Origin: Odoribacter sp036657595
GTDB taxonomy: Bacteria > Bacteroidota > Bacteroidia > Bacteroidales > Marinifilaceae
DNA length: 20,629 nucleotides
Direction: 5' to 3'
Assembly: GCA_036657595.1 (NCBI GenBank)
Contig: JAVXFZ010000045.1
Span: 1 to 20,629, forward strand
A model generated the notes under the pieces. The model saw nothing but the letters and a program-made list of their open reading frames with translations. It did no database searches and had not been told where the DNA came from. Each line of letters begins with the position of its first letter. Positions within the stretch are counted from its first letter, which is position 1. A program made the position numbers and the translations under genes. Positions 1-7,826 of this stretch are shown here, in pieces.

Positions 1-168
1 ATAAAAATTGAAAACCTACCTAATCACTTTGTTTAGTTTCCGCTAATTGTAGGTAGAAATATAAATTATTCTATTTTTTTATGATTTTATGGATACATAC
101 AGTAGGGGTATAGACAGATAAATAGATATTCAGGTGGTGAATAAAAGGAGGATGGGTAAAAATTCTGT

Positions 169-176
169 TATCTTTG
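169..176 (+). promoter_or_regulatory. Possible -7 box (TATCTTTG) for the SMR exporter gene
   Basis: TATCTTTG matches the Bacteroidetes sigma-ABfr -7 consensus TAnnTTTG and lies about 84 nt before the exporter start. No convincing TTTG-like -33 element is seen at the usual spacing, so this is tentative. The rest of 1-259 is AT-rich and then purine-rich. I see no gene in it and no riboswitch I can recognise. Confidence 0.3.
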
Positions 177-259
177 TCGTTGGGATGAAACTCTTGGGGG
201 GAAGGCGGAAAAGGAGGGAAGGGCGAAGATCCGGTGTATATAAATTGAAGGAATAAGCG

Positions 260-580
260 ATGGCTTGGATATATTTACTTTTGGCAGGTGTGTTTGAAAT
301 GGGATGGCCTTTGGGTTTTAAGTTGGCAGATACAATGCCTAAATATCATTATTTGTTTATCATTCTATCGGTAATTTCGATGGGGATCAGTGGATATTTG
401 CTTTTTATGGCGCAGCGGCATATTCCCATAGGGACGGCTTATGCTGTATGGACGGGGATAGGGGCGGTCGGTACTTTATTGATTGGAATTCTTTTTTTTC
501 ACGATTCGGCAAGTCTTTGGCGTTTGGTGTCGGCGACGTTTATTGTAATGGGAATTATCGGTTTGAAATTGGCTCATTGA
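260..580 (+). CDS. gdx (sugE): SMR-family exporter, Gdx/SugE (guanidinium exporter) type
   Basis: A 106-residue, four-helix inner-membrane protein of the small multidrug resistance family, which works as an antiparallel dimer coupling proton entry to cation export. The family glutamate is E13 (AGVFEMGW), followed by W16. The helix-3 signature GTAYAVWTGIGAVG (about 58-71) is almost identical to that of E. coli SugE/Gdx, and the C-terminus GIIGLKL also matches. These features favour the guanidinium-exporting Gdx branch over the broad-spectrum EmrE branch; this rests on remembered family sequences. The ATG has a GAAGGA motif a few bases upstream. It is a single gene. No partner SMR subunit and no guanidine riboswitch was recognised upstream. 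Known family role: export of guanidinium or small hydrophobic cations; the actual substrate here is inferred. Confidence 0.88.
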   Translation: MAWIYLLLAGVFEMGWPLGFKLADTMPKYHYLFIILSVISMGISGYLLFMAQRHIPIGTAYAVWTGIGAVGTLLIGILFFHDSASLWRLVSATFIVMGIIGLKLAH

Positions 581-600
581 GAGCATAAGACCGGATTGGG

Positions 601-623
601 TGGATCGGGGAGAAGAAGATCCA
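601..623 (+). terminator. Weak hairpin after the SMR gene
   Basis: TGGATC and GATCCA form 6-bp arms around an 11-nt purine loop, followed by only TTT. It may be a weak terminator separating the exporter from ligA, or may be chance. Confidence 0.25.
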
Positions 624-685
624 TTTAAAGCGGGAGGTCGTTGTCTATCGACACCTGCTCTTCCTCTTTTTTCAAAAACTTTCTG

Positions 686-693
686 TAACTTTG
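686..693 (+). promoter_or_regulatory. ligA promoter -7 box (TAACTTTG)
   Basis: TAACTTTG is an exact match to the Bacteroidetes TAnnTTTG -7 element. It lies 23 nt before the ATG at 717, with a T-rich stretch and TTTTTTC upstream (665-673) but no exact -33 box. Because it sits inside the reading frame extended upstream of 717, it argues that translation begins at 717 and not earlier. Confidence 0.5.
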
Positions 694-716
694 CGAGGGA
701 TTATAATAAATTACCT

Positions 717-3212
717 ATGGCGACGGATATAGATCGGATTTTAGCATTGCGCAAAGAACTTGAATACAATAATCATAAGTATTATATGGAGAATGCGCCT
801 GTTATTTCAGACAGGCAGTTTGACGAGATGATGCACGAATTGGAGCAGCTCGAAGCGGTTCATCCGGAGTTGTTTGATCCCAATTCGCCTACACAACGGG
901 TGGGGCAGGATTTAAATCGTGAGTTCACACAGGTGGTTCATAAATATCCGATGCTATCGCTCGGAAATACATACAGTGAGCAGGAATTGCGTGATTTCGA
1001 TCAGCGTGTGAGAAAAGGGGTGGGTGATTCGGTGCAATATGTGTGTGAGTTGAAATATGACGGTACGTCCATCAGTCTGACTTATGTCAATGGGGAGTTG
1101 ACGCAGGCTGTCACGCGCGGGGATGGGGAGAAGGGGGATGACGTGACGGCGAATGTCCGCACGATTCATACTATTCCTTTAAAATTACGGGGGGATTATC
1201 CGCCTGAGTTTGAGATTCGGGGAGAGATATTGATGCCTTTCTCGGTGTTTAATAGATTGAATCAGGAGAAAGCGGAGGCGGGGGAGCCCTTGTTTGCCAA
1301 TCCTCGAAATGCGGCAGCGGGGACGTTGAAGTTGCAAAACTCATCCTTGGTGGCGAAGCGGCAATTGGATTGTTTTTTATACTATATTCCCGGTGATGTG
1401 ACACCGACTTCCACTCATTACGGTAATCTGTTAAAAGCCGGTGAATGGGGTTTTAATATGCCTTCTTACATTCATTTGGCAGATTCTTTTGAGGAGGTGT
1501 GGGCATTTATCACAAAATGGGATCAGGAGCGAAAGAACCTGCCGGTGCCGATAGATGGTATTGTCATCAAGGTGAATAACATTGAAAAGCAACATTTGTT
1601 GGGTTATACGGCAAAATCTCCCCGTTGGGCAATTGCTTATAAATTCAAAGCTGAACGGGTAGCCACTCTTTTGTTGGATGTGGTATATCAGGTGGGACGT
1701 ACGGGGAGTATTACACCGGTGGCGAATTTGAGTCCTGTTCATATTGCCGGGACAATGGTGAAACGGGCTTCTTTGCACAATGCTGACATTATTGCTTCGC
1801 TGGATTTGCACGCACACGATCAGGTATATGTGGAGAAGGGGGGCGAGATCATTCCGAAAATTGTGGGGGTCGATCGCACGAAACGCCGTGAGGGGGCTTT
1901 GCCGCTGGAGTTTATCACTCATTGTCCGGAATGCGGCACCCTGTTGGTGAGGATGGAGGGCGAAGCCAATCATTATTGTCCGAATGCGGAGCATTGTCCG
2001 CCACAGATAGCCGGGAAGATAGAGCATTTTGTCAGCCGCAAGGCGATGAATATAGAGGGGATGGGCGAAGAAACGATTGATTTGTTGTTGAGCAAGAAAA
2101 TCATTCGGGACGTGGGGGATATTTATCTATTGCCGGCGAAGCGGGAGGAGTTGATCGGTTTGGAGAAGATTGTATACCCGGAAAGTTTTGAAATGACCAG
2201 TATTCCCTTGGGGAAAGTGATTTATGGGTTTGAAATCGGGATGAAGAATATTTCAGTTCGTTTGGCAGATCAGTTGGCAGTTCGTTTTGGCAGTTTGGAG
2301 GCATACGCAGAGGCGACGAAAGAGGATCTGACCGCCTTGATTTCGGATGAGAACGCTGTCCGTCGGATATTGGACTATTTTCGCGCTCCTTTTAATCAGT
2401 TGTTGGAATGTCTGAAGAGGGCGGGTGAAACTGAAAGTATACCGTTAAACAATGTGATAGAGGCTTTCAATATTTCGGGGATAGATCAGGGGAGAGCGGA
2501 ATTGTTGGCTGCCCGGTTTGATTATGTATATGAATTGTCGGTGGCATCGTCGAAAGAGATGGCTGTCGTAGAGGGGATGGACGAGGCGGCAGCCGATAGG
2601 GTGGTTCGTTTTTTCCAGCGCAATGAGAAGTTGGTGCGAAAGCTGAACACCTTACACGTTTATCGGATGCAGGAAAAGTCGGTGGAGAATCTGATCGCCG
2701 GGATTGAAAAGTCCAAATCTGCCGGTTTCGCACCACTGTTGAATGCTCTCGGCATTCGCTATATCGGTGAAACTGCCGCCCGTAATTTGGCGAAGAATTT
2801 CAGGACGATGGAAAATCTGATGAATGCCGGGTATGAGCAATTGATTGAAGTGGAAGATGTGGGCGAACAGATGGCAAATAGCATCTTGCGCTATTTTGAG
2901 AAAACAGAAAACAGGCAATTAGTGAAACGCTTGTTGGACAGTGGTGTAAAAATGGAAATAGAAGAAAAAGAAGGGGAAAGCGATCAGTTGAGTGGACAGA
3001 TATTTGTGATTACCGGAACATTGAGTCGTCCCCGTGAATATTTTAAAGAGATCATTTTGAATGCCGGCGGAAAAGTCAGTGATGCTGTTTCTGTCAAAAC
3101 CACCTATTTGCTGGCAGGAGAAGATGCGGGAAGTAAATGGAAGAAAGCAGAAAAGTTAGGAACACAAATCCTTTCGGAAGCTGAGTTTATTGAATTATTG
3201 AATAAAGATTGA
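717..3212 (+). CDS. ligA: NAD-dependent DNA ligase LigA with extra HhH repeats
   Basis: LigA seals 5'-phosphate/3'-OH nicks in replication and repair, using NAD+ to adenylate its active-site lysine. That lysine is K113 in the KYDG motif. Next come the adenylation core and OB fold, a four-Cys zinc finger (C403, C406, C421, C427), the HhH domain, and a C-terminal BRCT domain (about 758-831). I start it at ATG 717 (831 residues). The frame is open back to 600, but that 39-residue extension is unlike LigA and contains the promoter-like box. Normal LigA is about 670 residues. The excess lies between GLE (about 483) and the usual RMQEKS segment (about 650). It contains two blocks, about 496-571 and 575-649, that resemble the canonical HhH unit at about 671-747. 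Reading frame and all catalytic motifs are intact, so it is probably functional. It looks monocistronic. Confidence 0.95.
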   Translation: MATDIDRILALRKELEYNNHKYYMENAPVISDRQFDEMMHELEQLEAVHPELFDPNSPTQRVGQDLNREFTQVVHKYPMLSLGNTYSEQELRDFDQRVRKGVGDSVQYVCELKYDGTSISLTYVNGELTQAVTRGDGEKGDDVTANVRTIHTIPLKLRGDYPPEFEIRGEILMPFSVFNRLNQEKAEAGEPLFANPRNAAAGTLKLQNSSLVAKRQLDCFLYYIPGDVTPTSTHYGNLLKAGEWGFNMPSYIHLADSFEEVWAFITKWDQERKNLPVPIDGIVIKVNNIEKQHLLGYTAKSPRWAIAYKFKAERVATLLLDVVYQVGRTGSITPVANLSPVHIAGTMVKRASLHNADIIASLDLHAHDQVYVEKGGEIIPKIVGVDRTKRREGALPLEFITHCPECGTLLVRMEGEANHYCPNAEHCPPQIAGKIEHFVSRKAMNIEGMGEETIDLLLSKKIIRDVGDIYLLPAKREELIGLEKIVYPESFEMTSIPLGKVIYGFEIGMKNISVRLADQLAVRFGSLEAYAEATKEDLTALISDENAVRRILDYFRAPFNQLLECLKRAGETESIPLNNVIEAFNISGIDQGRAELLAARFDYVYELSVASSKEMAVVEGMDEAAADRVVRFFQRNEKLVRKLNTLHVYRMQEKSVENLIAGIEKSKSAGFAPLLNALGIRYIGETAARNLAKNFRTMENLMNAGYEQLIEVEDVGEQMANSILRYFEKTENRQLVKRLLDSGVKMEIEEKEGESDQLSGQIFVITGTLSRPREYFKEIILNAGGKVSDAVSVKTTYLLAGEDAGSKWKKAEKLGTQILSEAEFIELLNKD
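2202..2663 (+). repeat. Two additional HhH-like modules inside LigA
   Basis: Protein-level repeats, not DNA repeats. Unit 1 is 2202-2429, unit 2 is 2439-2663, and the canonical unit is 2727-2957, each about 75 residues. All three share an opening such as xxLxxVIxAFxI or LLNALGI, then a middle RLADQLAVRF / AELLAARF / ARNLAKNF, and an end ILDYF / VVRFF / ILRYF followed by LLECLKRAG / LVRKLNTL / LVKRLLDSG. The hairpin glycines are weaker in the two extra copies (EGMDEAAADRV and ISDENAVRRI versus EDVGEQMANSI). The pattern reads as an old, diverged in-frame duplication. Confidence 0.7.
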
Positions 3213-3435
3213 CACGAACGGTCCAATATATTTATACAAAACAGCTACCCCTACGGACCATCGGAAGGTGAAGAAAGAATAATTTTGAAAATTCAATTTT
3301 AATTTCCAATAGAATGAATTACCTTTATCACTCAAAACGAATTTAGTAGGAGTCACTATTAAAGAGTTTATTATAAACAGGATAGCAGTATTTAATTAAG
3401 AGGAATCTTTGGCGGATATTGTAATAAATAAAATT

Positions 3436-5925
3436 ATGGCGAAAAACGATACCAATAGGTTGAAGGAAATTATGAGGTTGGCAGGTGAAGAGGCGATGCG
3501 TTTAGGGAATACAAAAATCACTCCGGAGCATTTATTTTTGGGTATGCTCCGACAGGAACACTCGCAGGCAGTGGAGTTATTGATTGCTTTGGGGGTTGAT
3601 TTCTATGAGGTGAGGGCTAAAGTAGAAAAAAAGTTAGGACGGAAGAAGGATAAGAAAGACGAAATACCGGACGAACTTGACTTCACGTTGGCGGCGAACA
3701 GTATTTTAAAAAGAGTTGTTGAGGAGGCTTGGAAGCTGGGAGATGAAGAGGTGGAGTCAGAGCATTTAATGTTGGCATTGCTGCGGAATCAGTCAAATTT
3801 CGTCACAAAGTTAATCAATGAGATGGGGGTTGACTACGAAGAGTTTAAAGATGAAGTATTAAAAGAAAAGCTGCGGATGGATTCGGATGAAGGGGAGGAT
3901 TCGGACGAACTGGAGGGAGAAGAGGAGGAGGAGCCGATGTATTATCGTCGCAAAGAGAATAATCCGCTGAAATCGGCTACTCCAATGTTGGACAATTTTG
4001 GAACGGACATTACAAAAGCGGCAGAAGCGGGTACGCTGGATCCGATTGTCGGGCGGGAGCAGGAGATTGAACGTTTGGCGCAGATACTCAGTCGGCGGAA
4101 GAAAAACAATCCCATTTTGATCGGTGAACCGGGAGTGGGGAAATCTGCCATTGCCGAGGGGTTGGCGATTCGCATTGTTGAGAAGAAAGTTTCCAGAGTA
4201 TTATTTGGCAAACGGGTGGTGGCGTTGGACATTGCGTCCATCGTTGCCGGGACGAAATATCGGGGTCAGTTTGAGGAAAGGATGAAAGCAGTGTTGAGTG
4301 AGCTGTCAAAGAATAGAGACATCATTTTGTTTATAGATGAGATTCATACCATTGTAGGGGCAGGTGGCTCGGGCGGGAGTTTAGATGCCGCCAATATGTT
4401 GAAGCCGGCGTTATCTCGCGGGGCGATACAATGTATCGGGGCGACGACGTTGGATGAATACCGGAAGAATATAGAGAAAGACGGAGCCTTGGAGCGGCGT
4501 TTTCAGAAAGTGTTGGTGGAGCCGACCTCTTTGGAGGAGACGATCGAGATATTGAATAACATCAAGGAGCGTTACGAGGAGCATCACAACGTGCATTACA
4601 GCGATGCAGCCATCAAGGCGTGTGTGAAATTGACGATGCGTTACATTTCCGATCGGGCATTGCCGGACAAGGCGATTGATGCGTTGGATGAAGCCGGTTC
4701 GCGGGTACACATTGCCAGTATCCACGTGCCTCCTATTATTGTGGAACTGGAAAAGACGATCGAAGAGGTAAAAGTAAAGAAGGAAACTTCTGTAAAGCAA
4801 CAGAGCTATGAGGTGGCGGCAGCTTTCCGCGACAAGGAACGCCAAGCACTGGCAGATTTGGCGCAAGAGAAACAGAATTGGGAGAAGGCATTGAGGGAAA
4901 ACCGAGTGGTGGTGGATGAAGAGAGCGTAGCGGAGGTGGTCGCGATGATGACGGGCGTGCCTGTCAAGCGCATTGCCAAGACCGAAGGGATGAAGTTGTT
5001 GCAGATGCGGGAGGAGTTGTCGGATAGTGTGGTGGGGCAGCAGGAAGCGATAGAGAAGATTGTGAAAGCGATCCATCGCAATCGCGCCGGATTGAAAGAT
5101 CCGAACCGTCCGATCGGGTCGTTTATATTTTTAGGTCCCACGGGAGTGGGCAAGACGCAGTTGGCGAAAGTATTGTCGCAATATCTTTTCGACACGCAGG
5201 ATTCTTTGATTCGGATTGATATGAGCGAGTATATGGAGAAGTTTGCTGTCTCTCGTTTGGTGGGGGCACCTCCCGGATATGTTGGATATGACGAAGGCGG
5301 ACAATTGACCGAGAAGATCAGACGGAAGCCTTATTCGGTGATTTTGTTGGACGAGATCGAGAAGGCACATCCCGATGTGTTCAATATTTTGCTGCAAGTG
5401 TTGGATGATGGGCAGTTGACGGATAGTCTGGGACGGCGGGTAGATTTTAAGAACACCATTGTCATAATGACTTCTAATATCGGTAGCCGTCAATTGAAAG
5501 ATTTCGGGCGGGGGATCGGTTTTACTGCCGGAGAGCGGGAAGGCGATAACGATTACGCCAAGAGTGTGGTTCAGAAGGCTTTGAAGAGTACGTTCTCTCC
5601 TGAGTTCTTGAATCGTATTGACGATGTGGTGATTTTCAATCCTTTGAGCAAAGACGACATTCATAAAATCATTGATATAGAGTTGAGAGGATTGTTGAAG
5701 CGGGTAGAGGAATTGGGCTATCACGCTGAAGTTTCCGAGGCGGCGAAACTGTTTTTGACAGAAAAAGGATACGATCCGCAATATGGGGCTCGACCATTGA
5801 AACGGGCGATACAGAAATATCTGGAAGATGCTCTTGCGGAGGTTTTTATCAAAGGGGAGACGCCGGATGGTGCTACGCTTTATGTCGATTGTGATCAGGC
5901 GGAGGACAAGCTGTTTGTCAAGTGA
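3436..5925 (+). CDS. clpC: ATP-dependent Clp protease ATPase subunit ClpC
   Basis: A cytoplasmic AAA+ unfoldase that feeds substrates to ClpP. Domains in order (829 residues from ATG 3436): a Clp N domain with two repeats (about 1-140); an acidic linker (about 150-167); AAA-1 with Walker A GEPGVGKS (230-237) and Walker B ILFIDE (297-302); a short coiled-coil middle domain (about 435-490) of the ClpC kind, shorter than in ClpB; and AAA-2 with Walker A GPTGVGKT (567-574), Walker B VILLDE (635-640) and the C-terminal D2 block (GARPLKR). The IGF tripeptide at about 694-696 is the loop that docks on ClpP, which separates ClpC from ClpB. An upstream in-frame TTG at 3409 would add nine residues; I prefer the ATG, where similarity to the family begins. 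The N-terminus is slightly shifted from the common form but of family type. The DUF169 gene follows 33 nt later. Confidence 0.95.
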   Translation: MAKNDTNRLKEIMRLAGEEAMRLGNTKITPEHLFLGMLRQEHSQAVELLIALGVDFYEVRAKVEKKLGRKKDKKDEIPDELDFTLAANSILKRVVEEAWKLGDEEVESEHLMLALLRNQSNFVTKLINEMGVDYEEFKDEVLKEKLRMDSDEGEDSDELEGEEEEEPMYYRRKENNPLKSATPMLDNFGTDITKAAEAGTLDPIVGREQEIERLAQILSRRKKNNPILIGEPGVGKSAIAEGLAIRIVEKKVSRVLFGKRVVALDIASIVAGTKYRGQFEERMKAVLSELSKNRDIILFIDEIHTIVGAGGSGGSLDAANMLKPALSRGAIQCIGATTLDEYRKNIEKDGALERRFQKVLVEPTSLEETIEILNNIKERYEEHHNVHYSDAAIKACVKLTMRYISDRALPDKAIDALDEAGSRVHIASIHVPPIIVELEKTIEEVKVKKETSVKQQSYEVAAAFRDKERQALADLAQEKQNWEKALRENRVVVDEESVAEVVAMMTGVPVKRIAKTEGMKLLQMREELSDSVVGQQEAIEKIVKAIHRNRAGLKDPNRPIGSFIFLGPTGVGKTQLAKVLSQYLFDTQDSLIRIDMSEYMEKFAVSRLVGAPPGYVGYDEGGQLTEKIRRKPYSVILLDEIEKAHPDVFNILLQVLDDGQLTDSLGRRVDFKNTIVIMTSNIGSRQLKDFGRGIGFTAGEREGDNDYAKSVVQKALKSTFSPEFLNRIDDVVIFNPLSKDDIHKIIDIELRGLLKRVEELGYHAEVSEAAKLFLTEKGYDPQYGARPLKRAIQKYLEDALAEVFIKGETPDGATLYVDCDQAEDKLFVK

Positions 5926-5958
5926 TGGAATAAAAAAGAACAAATAACAGGGAGAGCA

Positions 5959-6681
5959 ATGGAAACGAAGGTATTTATTAACAATTACAGAGAGGCTTTT
6001 GGTGAAGCCGCTGAGTTGCCGATGGTATTTTGGTATTCGGACGAAATGGCGGACGCTACGGCAAAGATTGGCGGTTGCTTGTTCAAGGGTATGCAGGAGG
6101 TGCGTGACGGGAAGGTGATTAGTTTGGATGCTGAGGTGATCGGATGTGGAGGAGGGAAGTTTTATACCGGTTTCACGGAGATGCCGGAGTATGTTCCTGA
6201 TTTTGTGTCGTTGCGGGAGAGGTATAAAAAGACGCCGGAGATGGTTGTTGAATTTATTCATCAGTTGGGAGTGCCGATGACGGGGAGGAAGTTTTTGCAT
6301 TTTGCGCGGGTAGACCGGGTGGATGATTTTGAGGGGAAGGAAGGCTTGTTGTTTTGGGCGACCCCCGATGTATTATCGGGCTTGGTGGCGTGGGCATATT
6401 TTGATTATAACGGGGAAGATGGAGTGATGACTACTTTTGGATCGGGGTGCAGCACGGTGATTACGCAGACCGTCATCGAGAATCGGAAAGGGGGAAGCCG
6501 TACTTTTCTGGGTTGTTTTGATCCCTCTGTTCGTCCTTACTTGGAAGAGAATGTTTTGAGTTATACGATTCCTTTGTCGAGGTTCCGGGTGATGTACGAT
6601 ACGATGGGTGAGAGTTGTCTGTTTGGCACGCACACTTGGGAGAAAATCCGGGAACGGATCAATCGGAAAGAGAAGGACTAA
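5959..6681 (+). CDS. DUF169 family protein
   Basis: A 240-residue soluble protein with no signal peptide or membrane segment. The sequence fits the DUF169 family, whose biochemical role is not established. Features seen: an ELPMVFWYSDE segment near the N-terminus, GGCLFKG (about 38-44), a glycine-rich IGCGGGKFYTGF (about 61-72), and FGSGCSTV (about 160-167). The two cysteines next to glycine runs (C63 and C164) could be ligands or redox residues, which is inference. It lies 33 nt after clpC on the same strand, so co-transcription is possible, and it ends just before a clear terminator. No partner suggests a pathway. The family call is from memory of conserved blocks. Confidence 0.75.
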   Translation: METKVFINNYREAFGEAAELPMVFWYSDEMADATAKIGGCLFKGMQEVRDGKVISLDAEVIGCGGGKFYTGFTEMPEYVPDFVSLRERYKKTPEMVVEFIHQLGVPMTGRKFLHFARVDRVDDFEGKEGLLFWATPDVLSGLVAWAYFDYNGEDGVMTTFGSGCSTVITQTVIENRKGGSRTFLGCFDPSVRPYLEENVLSYTIPLSRFRVMYDTMGESCLFGTHTWEKIRERINRKEKD

Positions 6682-6714
6682 GGGGGAGTGTGTGTGTGTT
6701 ATTTTCTATATATT

Positions 6715-6738
6715 GCCGGAGTACTTCCGGCTTTTTTT
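6715..6738 (+). terminator. Rho-independent terminator after the DUF169 gene
   Basis: GCCGGA (6715-6720) pairs with TCCGGC (6726-6731) around a five-base GTACT loop, followed by seven T residues (6732-6738). It closes the clpC-DUF169 unit. Confidence 0.85.
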
Positions 6739-6831
6739 ATGAACAATTTTCCGAAAGCCGATTGATTCGAGAAATGGAGGTGGTCGGTAAATAAGTGGCT
6801 ATTGGAGGAGTCAAGATACGGAAAAATTATT

Positions 6832-6839
6832 TATATTTG
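6832..6839 (+). promoter_or_regulatory. Possible -7 box (TATATTTG) for the ferredoxin-nitroreductase gene
   Basis: An exact TAnnTTTG match about 60 nt before the start at 6901, placed just downstream of the previous terminator. No clear -33 element at standard spacing. Confidence 0.4.
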
Positions 6840-6900
6840 GGAATCAGAAGGGTGAGATCGGCAGGGGGAAGGAGGTTGAATATAAATCATAAATAAGGTG

Positions 6901-7764
6901 ATGAAGATAACAGTGAGAATAAATCCGGAGGCTTGTCTTCGGTGCGGGAAATGCGCAAGGGTTTGCCCGTCGATGATTTTGGTACAGGAGAAGAAGGGGG
7001 ACGAGATCGCGGTGGAGCGGGTGGAAGATTGCATTGAGTGTGGTCATTGTGTGGCGGTGTGTCCGGTGGGGGCGGTAGAGCATTCGGTGTATCCGGTGGA
7101 GAAGGTGCATAGTTTTGATGTCGGGTCTTATCCGACGAGCGAGCAGTTGATGTTGTTGTGTAAGGGGCGGCGGTCGAACCGTGCTTTTTCGTCGAAGCCG
7201 ATACCGGAGGAGTGGTTGGATCAGATTTTGGAGGCGGCGCATCGGGCTCCTACGGCGGTGAATGCGCAGGATGTGGCTTTTACGCTGGTGACTGATCCGG
7301 AAAAGTTGCGGCAGATCAGTGAGTTTACGTTGAAGGTGTTTGGTGGGTTGCGGCGGAAGATCGGTCACCCGCTATTGAAGCCTTTTCTTCAATGGATGAA
7401 GGCGGATGCGTTGCGGTATATTCCGGTTTTTGACCGTTTGTTGGGGGAGTATGAGCGGGGGAATGATTTGATTTTGCGGAAGGCAACGGCGGTGCTTTTT
7501 ATTCATACGCCTTCGTCTTCGTTGATAGGCAGTGTGGATGGGAATTTGGCTTATCAGAATGGTTCGTTGATGGCGGAGTGTTTGGGGGTGAGTCAGTTTT
7601 ATACGGGTTTTGTTTGTATGGCGATTCAGCAAGAGGGCAAGGGGAGTTTGGAGAAGGCGTTGGGGATAGAGGGGACGATTCGGGCGGGGATGGCGTTGGG
7701 GATACCGGATTTTCGTTATCCGAATTATATGGACCGTCGGGAGATGGAGTTGCATCGGTTGTAG
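6901..7764 (+). CDS. Ferredoxin-nitroreductase fusion protein
   Basis: A soluble 287-residue protein. The N-terminus (about 1-60) is a bacterial 2[4Fe-4S] ferredoxin with two CxxCxxCxxxC motifs: C12, C15, C18, C22 and C44, C47, C50, C54, each ending in CP. From about 85 it is a nitroreductase-type FMN fold, with the phosphate-contacting block GRRSNRAF and the EAAHRAPTAVNAQ segment. Known family role: flavin-dependent two-electron reduction of nitro compounds, quinones or other electrophiles; here the ferredoxin probably supplies electrons internally. The physiological acceptor cannot be told from sequence. I start at ATG 6901; a GTG directly before it (6898) would add only one residue. It stands alone after a terminator and converges on mutY. 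Confidence 0.9.
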   Translation: MKITVRINPEACLRCGKCARVCPSMILVQEKKGDEIAVERVEDCIECGHCVAVCPVGAVEHSVYPVEKVHSFDVGSYPTSEQLMLLCKGRRSNRAFSSKPIPEEWLDQILEAAHRAPTAVNAQDVAFTLVTDPEKLRQISEFTLKVFGGLRRKIGHPLLKPFLQWMKADALRYIPVFDRLLGEYERGNDLILRKATAVLFIHTPSSSLIGSVDGNLAYQNGSLMAECLGVSQFYTGFVCMAIQQEGKGSLEKALGIEGTIRAGMALGIPDFRYPNYMDRREMELHRL

Positions 7765-7786
7765 GGGATACGGACGGTGGTTGTAG

Positions 7787-7821
7787 CCTCCCGTAGCGGA
7801 ATGCGTACGGGGGGTATTTTT
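7787..7821. terminator. Hairpin between convergent genes
   Basis: CCTCCCGTA (7787-7795) pairs over nine positions (one G-T) with TACGGGGGG (7806-7814) around a 10-nt loop, and is followed on + by TATTTTT. It sits between the stops of the nitroreductase (+) and mutY (-). It should terminate the + transcript and may also serve the other strand, though no T tract is seen there. Confidence 0.6.
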
Positions 7822-7826
7822 GTGGG

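Noticed and set aside
1..259. Guanidine riboswitch upstream of the Gdx-type exporter
   Set aside because: I could not identify the conserved hairpin loops or core of any guanidine riboswitch class. A covariance-model search would be decisive.
600..716. 39-residue N-terminal extension of LigA
   Set aside because: It is unlike LigA N-termini and contains a -7 promoter box at 686-693; ATG 717 gives the normal start.
2172..2663. LigA length excess as a frameshift or assembly artefact
   Set aside because: The reading frame stays open with LigA-like residues before and after, and the extra units are diverged protein repeats rather than identical DNA copies.
5131..6300. 389-codon open frame on minus opposite clpC and the DUF169 gene
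   Set aside because: It spans two conserved genes on the other strand and has no recognisable domain.
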